A stretch of DNA of 36,983 nucleotides, taken from positions 1 through 36,983 of IMG/VR virus record IMGVR_UViG_3300049855_000197; one strand, written 5' to 3'. Both the position numbers and the translations under genes were made by a program. Origin of the DNA: a virus. Under the pieces are notes generated by a model. The model did not search any database. It saw nothing but the letters and a program-made list of their open reading frames with translations, and was not told the origin of the DNA. Position 1 is the first letter of the stretch. Each line of letters opens with the position of its first letter. Below, one piece after another: positions 1 to 7,129 of the stretch.

Positions 1-127
1 ATTTCCCCCATTTGAGGGATGCGCTGTTCAGACAAACGAGCGACACCATCAGAAATGGAGAGGAAAGAGCCGGGAACGGTTCCGGGAGTGTTACCAGCAT
101 CAAGCAAAGAGCCTTCCGCCATTGTTT
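1..127. repeat. 127-bp terminal direct repeat, left copy
   Basis: This stretch is identical base for base to 36857-36983. The coat reading frame crosses it without interruption, so it marks the join of a circular (or circularly permuted) genome and is not a duplicated gene piece. An overlap of exactly 127 bases is what a de Bruijn assembler leaves on a circular contig at k=127, so it is probably an assembly overlap and not a physical terminal repeat. Confidence 0.95.
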
Positions 128-494
128 GAGCGATGACCGATTCAGCCTTTGCAACGAGTGCGTTAGCCATAGGGCGCAAGACGCGTTCGGCCAACTTCTC
201 AGGGTTCAAGGAAAGTTGCTTTTCCAAGTCAGTCCACAACGTCGAAACGTTATAAGGAAGGACCGTCATGGTCACGGAGTCTTCAATGATAGCTTCCGGA
301 GTCGCTACGCTGGACTGCACCACAGAGAACCGGGCAGGGCGACGAACTCGGATTGAGGTACCGGGCTGATAACCTGATTGTTTAAATTCAGGCTCCCAAC
401 CACGGTCTACAGTGTTGACCAACATTCCTTCAGTGTGAAACTCCGCAACCGCTTCTTTGGCTGCGAGGTCGGTTGTAATAATTGTATTTGCCAT
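1..494 (-). CDS. Major capsid (coat) protein, N-terminal part, P22 gp5-like
   Basis: This is the 5' part of the coat gene, which is cut by the window edge. The ATG is at 494 on the minus strand and the frame is open to position 1. Because 1-127 duplicates 36857-36983, it continues in frame at 36856 and ends at 36133, giving a 405-aa protein. The N-terminus reads MANTIITTDLAAKEAVAEF, followed by a basic segment near residue 50 (RVRRPARF), as in P22-type coat proteins that build the T=7 procapsid on a scaffold. It lies directly downstream of the scaffold gene (16-nt gap) with an AAAGG-type ribosome site. Family assignment rests on length, start and neighbours (portal, scaffold, gp4, gp10); I could not run a profile search. 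Confidence 0.85.
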   Translation of the reverse strand, partial: MANTIITTDLAAKEAVAEFHTEGMLVNTVDRGWEPEFKQSGYQPGTSIRVRRPARFSVVQSSVATPEAIIEDSVTMTVLPYNVSTLWTDLEKQLSLNPEKLAERVLRPMANALVAKAESVIAQTMAEGSLLDAGNTPGTVPGSFLSISDGVARLSEQRIPQMGE

Positions 495-509
495 TTCTAT
501 ACCTTTGGT

Positions 510-1325
510 TTACCGCTGAGGGAGCCTACGGGTAGCCGCTAAATAATCCACTTCTGAGGATTGCGGGCTATACGGACTCTTAGGCGGTGGTGTGTTTCCC
601 CCGGTCACCGGATCGAGATTGGGGGCTTGTTTAGCGGGTATTTTTGACGGTCCTGCTGTTACCGTGGTCAGTCGTGCTTCCGTTCTTCCTAGTTCCCTAA
701 TCCCCTGCTCGTATGGCATCCGATTCAAAGCAATGATTTTATCAGGGTTAGCTGTTAAAAACTTCGCTAGTGCTATCGGGTCATCTGATTCCTTCAACAT
801 AAGCTGAAGGTCTGGACGTAACGCCGGAGCGTTCATTAATGCCTCTTGAAAAGACGGGTCTTTTGCTGTTTCAGCATAAACCTTCTCCTCCCAAGTGCTT
901 TCCGCTTTTACCACTCGTTCGTGATGTTGGCGGGCCTGCGCTTGCTGGCTGTTGACGTGGTCTCGCTTCTGCAATTCTTGCTGCACGGTGTGAGCAACAA
1001 CTGCTGCGTTATAACTGGCCCAATCTGGATAGTCTTCCTCTTTCGGGGCTGACTGAGCGGATTGTGCTTGCTGGGGTTGTGGTTGAACTGGTGCCTGGGC
1101 TAACTGGGCTTTAAGGGCTCGGTTTTGCTCTAACACTTCATCCAAACGCCATTTAGGTATCTGGGGGTGCGGTACGTTCTGAGGTTGTTTATCCTGTACA
1201 ACCGGCTCCGGTTTTGGTGTTTCCTCTACGGGTGGAACTACGGGCTCCTCTATAACAGGGGTCGAAACCTGTGCCTCTACTGGGAAAACGTCCTCTATCG
1301 GAAGATTATCTGCGTTTGCTGACAT
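510..1325 (-). CDS. Scaffolding protein (P22 gp8-like role)
   Basis: The product is a 271-aa, strongly hydrophilic protein between the portal and coat genes, the position of the P22 scaffold. Residues 1-60 are acidic and proline/valine/glutamate-rich. Residues 60-100 are glutamine/alanine-rich, and residues 100-150 have helical, coiled-coil character with many Gln, His and Arg. The C-terminus ends in a basic stretch (AATRRLPQR), like the coat-binding helix-turn-helix tail of P22 scaffold. Scaffolds guide procapsid assembly and leave before packaging. The ATG at 1325 follows a GGAGG site spaced 6 nt. Assignment is by composition and gene order; sequence similarity is unlikely to be detectable directly. 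Confidence 0.78.
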   Translation of the reverse strand: MSANADNLPIEDVFPVEAQVSTPVIEEPVVPPVEETPKPEPVVQDKQPQNVPHPQIPKWRLDEVLEQNRALKAQLAQAPVQPQPQQAQSAQSAPKEEDYPDWASYNAAVVAHTVQQELQKRDHVNSQQAQARQHHERVVKAESTWEEKVYAETAKDPSFQEALMNAPALRPDLQLMLKESDDPIALAKFLTANPDKIIALNRMPYEQGIRELGRTEARLTTVTAGPSKIPAKQAPNLDPVTGGNTPPPKSPYSPQSSEVDYLAATRRLPQR

Positions 1326-1353
1326 GGTCTGCCTCCACGGTAAACATCACGTT

Positions 1354-3747
1354 TTACGCCTGTGAAGAGGGCGAATACCCGGTGGCCCCGGTTGGCTTTC
1401 CCTCTGCGGGAACTTTTGAGGCGTCGAGCTTTTTATTCTCGAATGCCATTCTCTCTTTGTCTTGGTCCTTGCCGTGATAATGACTATCGGCGGCTAGAAC
1501 AAAGTTTGCAATTTCTTTATCTTGCCCATGCTTGGTGTTCTTTTCGTCTTGAACGGCTTTGTGTCTATCTACTTCCACCTCATGCACTAGCTTTGCTTTA
1601 TCGATCATCTGGTCATGCTGTATACTGTCGGATTTCAAAAGCATCTCGCCTTGAATCTTTCCAATCTGAGCCTGTGCAATCATTCTCTGAGTGTCGGCGT
1701 TGAACTTCTCGATTCGGAGCTTTTCAGCCTCTAATTCCTTTTGCGCCTTGATACTCATGTTCTCGATTTTAGTCGATGCTTCGGCCTGGTGGGCGCGGTC
1801 GAGTTCGGGCTTAATCTTTTGCAATTCTTGCTGCATGGCTTGCGCTTGCTGTTGGGCCTGCTGCATAGCTTGTTGAATCTCTGGAGGGATTTGCTGTTGC
1901 TTGTCCTTATTATCCCCAAAGTCCACGCCTGGGAACTGAGTCGCACGAATAAGCCTAGCGATATCCGCCATTTTCTGTGCGTTCTTCCAATCTTGCAAGG
2001 CGATATATTCAGGGGCTAAACCAGATGATAACTGAGGGTTATTCTGGAAAAGCATCTCCATCCCTCGAAGCTGGTCCTCTCGCTTGGTGTCTGCGCTTGG
2101 ACTCATCTTGCAAATCAGGTCATACTTACCTTGATTTAGGTCAAAGTACCCGCTTGGATTCGGGTCGCCTTCTTCTAGTGAAGCAGCCCAGATAACCTCT
2201 TCTTTGTCATCTTCCCCAACAATACGGATTTGGGTAGCTACATCATAAACCTTTGGAAGTATTTCGTCGGTAGCTTGGAAGCAACATTCAGCGGCTTTGG
2301 CTAGGTTCGCGCCCCAATCATAATTCCCTGTGTCGGCTTGACGCTCTCTAGCGTTAATGGCAACGCCTGACTTCTCATTAGATTGCGCGCCTAGTGAAGT
2401 CTCCCACATTCCGAGAACGTCTCTAATACCCTGCAAGGTCATTTGACGCAGGCCAATGAAAGCCGGGTCAGATTGGATAGGCTGCTCACGTGAAGGCTTA
2501 TCAATCGATCCACCCTTACCGTCTCGGCTCTTATAAGGAACAATCCCGGTATAGGTAGCGAGATTGTTGTAGATATTCATGTACTTAGGGTCCATGCCCT
2601 CAATTGGCATGAATGTTTGAGCCTTCGGGGCCATACCTGCACGCTCTACAAGTGCAGAAAACGCGTAGTTATGCGCCTTTTGAACGTCAATTGCCGGTTC
2701 ACATAAACCGTAATATTTGCGCTCTCCATTGACTGTAACAGTACGCCCAGTGGCTAGGAAGTTGGGGATGAAATATCCCGGCCATTTTTCCTTCTTGAGA
2801 ACTCGCTTTGCTCCTAACTTAACCCACCAGATTTGACATTTGGTAGTCTTGCGCTTGATTGGTTCGCCGTCCTCATCCTTGGCTATGAAGTCTTCAGCTT
2901 TTAGCCCAGTATGCTTAGAAACCTCTGCCATCTTCTCTTTGAAGTCCGACATGTAATAGGTCGCACCTGGGCGGACCTTTGCAAACTGCATTAATGCGCC
3001 GGCTTGTGGGTCTTCAGTACATTTTACTAGGGTGTCTGGTTCGTCTTTTTTAAAGAAGTACTCAGTAACCTTTGGCCCTTCGGTCTTGTCTCCCCAAAGT
3101 AAGGAAACATTATCACCGGATAGAAATTCGTCTGGGTCATCGTCTGGAAACTCAGCTTTGAAAGCCTCTTTAGTGTACGGTTGGAAATACATCGAATCGG
3201 TAACGTCTGAGAAATTAGACTTACGATTAGTCCCGTCACCATGTAACATTCTGGTTGGGTCGGCTTCCAGGTACTCAATCTCTTTATTGAATGACATGGG
3301 GTCAGCGTACTTGGTGATGAACCGCCAACAACCTAGCCCGCCATTAATCAGGTCATCAATTGCCCGGTCCATGGCGTTTTTTAGTCCGCCAATCTGTTGT
3401 ATGCCTCGGTGTAATCCTTGTCTAACCTCGGCTAGTTTAGGGTCGGTCCCTGAGTCTTTAGGCTTGACCTGTGCGCCAAAGTCGGCTTGTTTAAGGTCAT
3501 TGGCTACCTGATTAGCAAAAGGGCCCAGGAGGTTCTCTGTGAGGGTTAAACGAGGTGGGTTAGAGGCTTGCCGGTCATCCCGTTCCTCTTGTTCCCATTG
3601 GGCATGGTCACCGTGATTTCTAACAAATGTCGTAATCCGTTGAAACCGCTTGTGATGAGGGCCCCAATAAGCCGTGGCTTTAGCCTGGAACTTCTCGGCT
3701 CGTTCGATAATCTCTTGGTCGAAATCTTCGGGTTTCATGTCTTCCAT
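1354..3747 (-). CDS. Portal protein (P22 gp1-like)
   Basis: The product is 797 aa, in the size range of P22-family portals (about 725 aa), which form the dodecameric vertex ring through which DNA is packaged and ejected. The N-terminal part has the portal-like features QASNPPRLTLTENLLGPFAN, a conserved Asn/Asp-rich core, and a long C-terminal Gln/Ala/Lys coiled coil (about residues 600-740), which would form the barrel. I chose the start at 3747 because TAATG couples it to the terminase stop; an ATG three codons later (3738) is also possible. The longer frame back to 3825 lies within terL and is unlikely. It is preceded by the terminases and followed by the scaffold. Confidence 0.9.
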   Translation of the reverse strand: MEDMKPEDFDQEIIERAEKFQAKATAYWGPHHKRFQRITTFVRNHGDHAQWEQEERDDRQASNPPRLTLTENLLGPFANQVANDLKQADFGAQVKPKDSGTDPKLAEVRQGLHRGIQQIGGLKNAMDRAIDDLINGGLGCWRFITKYADPMSFNKEIEYLEADPTRMLHGDGTNRKSNFSDVTDSMYFQPYTKEAFKAEFPDDDPDEFLSGDNVSLLWGDKTEGPKVTEYFFKKDEPDTLVKCTEDPQAGALMQFAKVRPGATYYMSDFKEKMAEVSKHTGLKAEDFIAKDEDGEPIKRKTTKCQIWWVKLGAKRVLKKEKWPGYFIPNFLATGRTVTVNGERKYYGLCEPAIDVQKAHNYAFSALVERAGMAPKAQTFMPIEGMDPKYMNIYNNLATYTGIVPYKSRDGKGGSIDKPSREQPIQSDPAFIGLRQMTLQGIRDVLGMWETSLGAQSNEKSGVAINARERQADTGNYDWGANLAKAAECCFQATDEILPKVYDVATQIRIVGEDDKEEVIWAASLEEGDPNPSGYFDLNQGKYDLICKMSPSADTKREDQLRGMEMLFQNNPQLSSGLAPEYIALQDWKNAQKMADIARLIRATQFPGVDFGDNKDKQQQIPPEIQQAMQQAQQQAQAMQQELQKIKPELDRAHQAEASTKIENMSIKAQKELEAEKLRIEKFNADTQRMIAQAQIGKIQGEMLLKSDSIQHDQMIDKAKLVHEVEVDRHKAVQDEKNTKHGQDKEIANFVLAADSHYHGKDQDKERMAFENKKLDASKVPAEGKPTGATGYSPSSQA

Positions 3748-5204
3748 TAGGCACCAAACCCGGAGCGAGAAACATGAAATTGAAACGCTTCGACGTGTAC
3801 AGAAGAATCGACAGGCATTGCCCAAGTAAGTGCAAGGGCGTCTGCATAATCAGGAGAGGCTAATCCACGCTTCTTCATGTGTTCTTTCTTTTCAAGCTGG
3901 ATTTGCTCTTTGGCAGAGAAGTAATAGAGCGGGCTGAGCAGGTCGGAGCGGGTTTCTTTGTGGTCTGGTATCTCAAGACCTGCGCGCATTGCGTCCCGCA
4001 TCAATCCCCACATCTCAGCCCGCTTGTTAGCCCAGCGAGTTTTATCCATCGGCTCACTACCGAAATTGATTCCAATAACCTTTTCACCTGCTAAAGCACG
4101 GCAACGGTCTACAATTCCACCGCCTACGCCTCCATCGTCGATGAATACCATTTCTGGTTCATTCTCGTCCATCGCTTTGATGATTTGTGAGGCAGATTGC
4201 ATAGTATCTAATCCAGACCAGGATTTGACTATTTCACACTTTCGGCCTTGGCGCATGTAAATAACGTTCTTATCATCGCCATAACGGGCAACGTCAACGC
4301 CAAATATCTTAGGGAAGGATTGATAGTCCTCTGCTTTATACTTCAAGCAACGGTCAACGTCATCCGGTCCAATGAACTCAAACAGAGACGAACGAGGAGG
4401 CAAACCACGAACACGGACACGGACAAAGTCACTGTCTTCGCCTTCATCGTCTACCCATTGCTGAATCTGTTTCTTATTAGTGATGCGGACTGTTCTAGAA
4501 TCTACCGAACGAGTTTCCCAGCGGTGGCGATATCTTCCCCAACATTCAGCCAATCGGCCTGTATTTCTGGTTAAGTTTCCGTAGACGCACCATATAATTT
4601 CCGTATCCGCATCAGTTAGCGCGCCTTCCATAACCTCCCAAATTGGGTCAGGGATAGCGGAAGCCTCATCAAATATCGCGAGAATGCGTTTGCCTCTATT
4701 GTGTAGACCTGCGAAAGCTTCGGTATTCTCAAGGCTCCAAGGGATTTGGTCAATCCTCCAGGTCTTTTCGTGTGCTTTCTCGGCTGAATAAATAGCGGTG
4801 GCAGTGAATACAAACCAATCCTTGACGATGCAAAGGCGATACCATTTGGCTAACTCTGCCCAAGTCTTAGTCTTTAACTGGTTCTCAGTGTTAGCAGTAA
4901 CGACTCCGCGGGTATCCTCACAAGTCGACAAAGCCCACATAATCAGCCATGAAACCAAAGCGGATTTACCAACCCCATGGCCTGAGCCTGTAGCCTCTTG
5001 GATAACCTGTGAATGGGTAATTTTACCGGCTTTTAGCTTTTCACCGATGCTTTTTAGGTGTTCGCGCTGCCATTCTTCCGGGCCTTCTGCAAATGAGGAT
5101 AGCTCGCCTTTGCCCCATTCAAAAGCATAAAGGACGAATCCTAGCGGATTGTGCGTAAACTTCGCTATATCCTCTATTAGAGAATCTCTATCCTGCGGAA
5201 GCAC
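3747..5204 (-). CDS. terL: Terminase large subunit
   Basis: This is the 485-aa packaging motor, an ATPase plus nuclease that docks on the portal. Visible motifs are a Walker A GSGHGVGKSA (73-82), a Walker B ILAIFDE (174-180) with its catalytic Glu, a coupling-type motif GNLTRN (209-214), the RNase H-fold nuclease segment FGVDVARYGDD (301-311) with the first acidic residue D304, a second acidic site at IDDGG (355-359), and a C-terminal ASPDYADAL (449-457) supplying the last acidic residue. It overlaps terS by 17 nt and the portal start by one base (TAATG). Length and motif order are complete. The packaging strategy (headful or cos) cannot be read from this sequence alone. Confidence 0.96.
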   Translation of the reverse strand: MLPQDRDSLIEDIAKFTHNPLGFVLYAFEWGKGELSSFAEGPEEWQREHLKSIGEKLKAGKITHSQVIQEATGSGHGVGKSALVSWLIMWALSTCEDTRGVVTANTENQLKTKTWAELAKWYRLCIVKDWFVFTATAIYSAEKAHEKTWRIDQIPWSLENTEAFAGLHNRGKRILAIFDEASAIPDPIWEVMEGALTDADTEIIWCVYGNLTRNTGRLAECWGRYRHRWETRSVDSRTVRITNKKQIQQWVDDEGEDSDFVRVRVRGLPPRSSLFEFIGPDDVDRCLKYKAEDYQSFPKIFGVDVARYGDDKNVIYMRQGRKCEIVKSWSGLDTMQSASQIIKAMDENEPEMVFIDDGGVGGGIVDRCRALAGEKVIGINFGSEPMDKTRWANKRAEMWGLMRDAMRAGLEIPDHKETRSDLLSPLYYFSAKEQIQLEKKEHMKKRGLASPDYADALALTWAMPVDSSVHVEAFQFHVSRSGFGA

Positions 5205-5685
5205 GTTCCCTTGCCTCTTTCAGTTTGTCAGAAATGGAAAGAATCGTGACTTCTTGTTTATCTGGAGCGTTTAACCCTTGGAGTTTTGCGAGTTTCTCAG
5301 CGGCTTGGATTCTTACGGCATGGTCTTCTTGTTCCATTATCAGAATGGGTTGACCAGCGCTATCCTTGCCAAAAATAGGTTTGTTTGCCGTTCTGGCAGC
5401 GTTAACGTAAGTATTACGGATTAGAATCAAGTCTTCGTCTTTGTGGTCCTGAAATGCCTCTAAAATTGTCTTTATGTCAACATTAGTAAGCAGTCTAGAA
5501 GCACAAACCGCAGCCACATGGTCACTTGCTAACTCGTTGTATGATTGGCGGTAAGCCTCTGCGCCATTGCCTTCTCTGAGGAAATGGAGGATGAATTTTT
5601 GTTGATTTAGGTTGAGTCTATGGAAGGCAGGGATAGCCTTTTCGCTTTCCAGTAGTGATAGTTCCTCTGGGATTTGATCGCTCAC
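5188..5685 (-). CDS. terS: Terminase small subunit
   Basis: This 165-aa protein is predicted to recognise the packaging site and regulate the large subunit. The N-terminal third (LNLNQQKFILHFLREGNGAE) is the helix-turn-helix typical of small terminases of the Terminase_2 type. The middle is a helical oligomerisation segment with AEKLAKLQGL near residue 130, and the C-terminus is a charged tail (SDKLKEARERASAG). The start is GTG at 5685 and shares GTGA with the stop of the upstream 46-aa gene; the end overlaps terL by 17 nt. The position immediately before terL supports the call. Confidence 0.88.
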   Translation of the reverse strand: MSDQIPEELSLLESEKAIPAFHRLNLNQQKFILHFLREGNGAEAYRQSYNELASDHVAAVCASRLLTNVDIKTILEAFQDHKDEDLILIRNTYVNAARTANKPIFGKDSAGQPILIMEQEDHAVRIQAAEKLAKLQGLNAPDKQEVTILSISDKLKEARERASAG

Positions 5686-5822
5686 CTAGACACCATACGA
5701 ACGAGGATTTTAGTAGGCTTTTTGCCTTTGTTCTTTGGCTTGGCTAGGGTGCGCGCTAGAGCGTCCTCTTTGGATTCATTAGGTTTGATACGGACGACTA
5801 AGGGACGATTGGATTTTCCCAT
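5682..5822 (-). CDS. Small basic protein, first gene of the virion operon
   Basis: The product is 46 aa and rich in Lys and Arg (starts MGKSNRPLVVRIKPNESKED, ends in a KNKGKKPTKILVR-type segment). The frame ends in TGA overlapping the GTG of terS (GTGA), which argues for real coupled translation. There is no Shine-Dalgarno sequence before the ATG at 5822. An extended -10 element TGGTATCAT (5830-5838, minus strand) lies only 7 nt upstream of the ATG, so the mRNA may be leaderless. Function unknown; a small basic protein encoded before terS could be a nucleic-acid-binding or regulatory protein. Confidence 0.6.
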   Translation of the reverse strand: MGKSNRPLVVRIKPNESKEDALARTLAKPKNKGKKPTKILVRMVSR

Positions 5823-5912
5823 TACCCAAATGATACCAGTTTAATGGGTTTATCATGTTAGATTTGGTATAAACCCCGTGTTTTCGTGGTAACTTTTGGT
5901 TATATTTGGTAA
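5823..5912. promoter_or_regulatory. Divergent control region between virion operon and HTH gene
   Basis: This 90-bp gap separates the leftward virion operon from the rightward HTH gene. It contains a perfect 8-bp inverted repeat GGGTTTAT/ATAAACCC (5846-5853 and 5869-5876), the motif TTTGGT three times on the plus strand (5863, 5895, 5905) and a related ATTTGGGT on the minus strand (near 5826). A TATATT -10-like box at 5901-5906 points right and an extended -10 TGGTATCAT at 5830-5838 points left. The layout is like an operator region read by the adjacent HTH protein. Promoter boxes are inferred by eye; -35 elements are poor. Confidence 0.55.
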
Positions 5913-6104
5913 ATGGATAAATCAGAATGGGGTAAAACCCTTAGAGCGTTGAGACTGAAAAAGGGTTTAAGTGTGGCTGCTGCGGCTGATTTGCATAAGG
6001 TAGCGGATTCAACTTGGCAGAATTGGGAGGCTGGGAAGACTAAGCCTCACGAGTATCTAATAGTCCCTTTATTGGCTAAATGGCCTGAAATGGCAGCCAA
6101 ATGA
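5913..6104 (+). CDS. HTH (XRE/Cro-C1 type) regulator
   Basis: The product is 63 aa. The core LRALRLKKGLSVAAAADLHK followed by VADSTWQNWEAGKTKPH is a single XRE-type helix-turn-helix with its recognition helix around residues 32-42, at the size of a Cro-like or stand-alone DNA-binding domain. There is no Shine-Dalgarno sequence, and a TATATT box ends 6 nt before the ATG, so the transcript could begin at the start codon, as for lambda cI from PRM. It is followed by two coupled small genes (ATGA at 6101). It probably acts on the repeated TTTGGT elements just upstream. Without an integrase in the window, a repressor role in lysogeny is not established. Confidence 0.8.
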   Translation: MDKSEWGKTLRALRLKKGLSVAAAADLHKVADSTWQNWEAGKTKPHEYLIVPLLAKWPEMAAK

Positions 6105-6319
6105 ATTTGGTTCAGGGACAGTACAGCCAAATTCATAACACTACGATTGAAAATAATTGGGTAACTAATGTAAGCCCAATTGATGAGTTTTGCCATGATT
6201 TAGCGGTTCATCTTATAGAAAATCTTCCGCTTACTAAAGTTGTCCGAATGCTTGAAAAGGCTGAGATATACGGTAATCGCTTGAATGTTTACTATAGGTT
6301 GGAGAAATACGGGGCTTAA
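6101..6319 (+). CDS. Hypothetical protein, 72 aa, coupled to HTH gene
   Basis: The ATG overlaps the HTH stop (ATGA) and the TAA overlaps the next start (TAATG), so the three rightward genes form one unit. The protein has a polar N-terminus (MNLVQGQYSQIHNTTIENNW) and a helical C-terminus with a leucine pattern (LAVHLIENLPLTKVVRMLEK). No family is recognised. The location next to a regulator suggests a regulatory partner or early host-takeover protein, but this is only inferred from position. Confidence 0.65.
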   Translation: MNLVQGQYSQIHNTTIENNWVTNVSPIDEFCHDLAVHLIENLPLTKVVRMLEKAEIYGNRLNVYYRLEKYGA

Positions 6320-6510
6320 TGATGGTCTACGTAGATTCGGCCCTAGAATCAGATTTACCGGTTGAACTATCGGATCACATGGCTAGGACCTGGTGCCTGG
6401 ATACCCCATTTGAGCCTAATTTGATTGTTATCTCAGAGAATGGGGATATAACTAAGCTGGATGGACATGGGAATTGGTTCTTGGGAAGGCATCGTAGCCT
6501 GAAAGCTTAA
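6319..6510 (+). CDS. Hypothetical protein, 63 aa
   Basis: This is the last gene of the HTH unit, starting at TAATGATG; either of two adjacent ATGs (6319 or 6322) could be used. The protein is acidic with several Trp and His residues and a segment ENGDITKLDGHGNWFLGRH that resembles a small beta sheet. It is unrecognised. Its stop codon overlaps tail to tail with the convergent gene at 6507-6770, sharing the palindrome TTAA, and no terminator is visible between the two operons. Confidence 0.6.
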   Translation: MMVYVDSALESDLPVELSDHMARTWCLDTPFEPNLIVISENGDITKLDGHGNWFLGRHRSLKA

Positions 6511-6770
6511 CTATTGCTTGGTAATTCCAAATTAGGTTTAATCGTGTTTAAAGGTCTATCTGTTCTAGGTGCAGCCATAGCATAAAGGGCATCCGCTGAT
6601 ATTTTTAGCTCTTGCGTTAGCTTCTCAACCTGCTTAAGTAGTGATTGGTTCTCGTTTTCAAGCAAATCAGCCTTTTCTCGCTGGATTCTTGCATAATTGC
6701 CTAATATTTCCCCGGCTGTCATAGCTTCGGGGATTCTTGGTGAGTCGCTTCCGCATAGTGGGCATTGCAT
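6507..6770 (-). CDS. Zinc-finger/coiled-coil small protein
   Basis: The product is 87 aa. It opens with a CPLC pair (MQCPLCGSDSP), half of a zinc ribbon, and continues with a clear coiled coil (about residues 25-65: REKADLLENENQSLLKQVEK). The C-terminal 20 residues are polar. It is the last gene of the leftward unit that starts at 9524. A second Cys pair is missing, so a metal site would need a dimer. Function unknown; small CxxC-coiled-coil proteins are common in phage accessory regions. Confidence 0.6.
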   Translation of the reverse strand: MQCPLCGSDSPRIPEAMTAGEILGNYARIQREKADLLENENQSLLKQVEKLTQELKISADALYAMAAPRTDRPLNTIKPNLELPSNS

Positions 6771-6783
6771 GGGTTAAGTATAG

Positions 6784-6987
6784 CTATTTAATCATCGGGT
6801 CTAAAATATGTATAAATGGGCTGGTAATCCGCTTACCCCCGCAATCCTTGGGTATTGAGTCGATATACATAGTATCATCTTCAACTACCAGATTTCGGTC
6901 ATAGCAGGTCTTTTCCTCTTCCTCTATGTCCACTAGGCCAAAGTTGCAGGCGGTTAGCAGTAGTGATGCGAGTAGTAAATATTTCAT
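6784..6987 (-). CDS. Small lipoprotein
   Basis: The 67-aa product has a textbook lipoprotein signal: MKYLLLASLLLTAC, with lipidated Cys at residue 14 after LLTA. The mature part (54 residues) is acidic, starting with NFGLVDIEEEEK, and has two further Cys residues (28 and 49) that could form a disulfide. It follows an AAAGGATCG ribosome site. Two roles fit small phage lipoproteins: an outer-membrane spanin subunit, or a receptor-blocking/superinfection-exclusion protein. It is not Pro-rich like Rz1 and is not nested in a candidate inner spanin gene, so I lean to the second. Confidence 0.75.
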   Translation of the reverse strand: MKYLLLASLLLTACNFGLVDIEEEEKTCYDRNLVVEDDTMYIDSIPKDCGGKRITSPFIHILDPMIK

Positions 6988-7019
6988 TTCGATCCTTTCA
7001 GTGTTTAAATAAGCCAGGT

Positions 7020-7034
7020 ACCGCCGGGCGCGGT
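7020..7034. other. Small hairpin between micropeptide and lipoprotein genes
   Basis: The arms ACCGC (7020-7024) and GCGGT (7030-7034) form a 5-bp GC-rich stem with a 5-nt loop in the 59-nt gap downstream of the 18-aa reading frame. No run of T follows on the minus strand, so it is not a standard terminator; it may be an mRNA-stabilising or processing hairpin. Confidence 0.35.
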
Positions 7035-7046
7035 TGCTAAATCAGA

Positions 7047-7103
7047 TTAGCACATTCCGCCTTTTTTGCTTCCTTTGCCGCCTTTCTTGGTTGCTTTTGC
7101 CAT
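7047..7103 (-). CDS. 18-aa basic micropeptide with consensus RBS
   Basis: The frame encodes MAKATKKGGKGSKKGGMC, a Lys/Gly peptide ending in Cys, then TAA. What marks it as translated is the ribosome site: AAGGAGGTGA at 7108-7117 (minus strand), a full match to the 16S rRNA tail, 7 nt before the ATG. It is the best site in the whole window and has no other gene to serve, because the lipoprotein has its own weaker site. The peptide is intergenic, between the 223-aa gene and the lipoprotein gene. Function unknown; a cationic peptide this small could bind nucleic acid or act on the membrane. Confidence 0.62.
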   Translation of the reverse strand: MAKATKKGGKGSKKGGMC

Positions 7104-7107
7104 GATT

Positions 7108-7117
7108 TCACCTCCTT
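7108..7117 (-). promoter_or_regulatory. Consensus Shine-Dalgarno for the 18-aa peptide
   Basis: AAGGAGGTGA on the minus strand is fully complementary to the 16S 3' end and sits 7 nt (from GGAGG) before the ATG at 7103. Its strength is far above most genes of this operon and is the main evidence for the micropeptide. Confidence 0.7.
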
Positions 7118-7129
7118 TCCGTGGTTGTT

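Noticed and set aside
1-127. Physical direct terminal repeat, as in T7
   Set aside because: The length is exactly 127, a common assembly k-mer, and the capsid gene runs through it without a break; it is better read as a circular contig overlap.
3032-3511. Rightward 159-aa frame inside the portal gene
   Set aside because: The portal frame on the other strand has clear family features and operon coupling; this is a shadow.
3748-3825. Longer portal start at 3825
   Set aside because: It would overlap terL by 79 nt with a Cys/Phe/Arg-rich non-family N-terminus; TAATG at 3747 gives the expected start.
5913-6104. Proof of a lysogenic lifestyle from the HTH gene
   Set aside because: No integrase, excisionase or partition gene was found; a small HTH protein alone may be a Cro-like regulator in a lytic phage.
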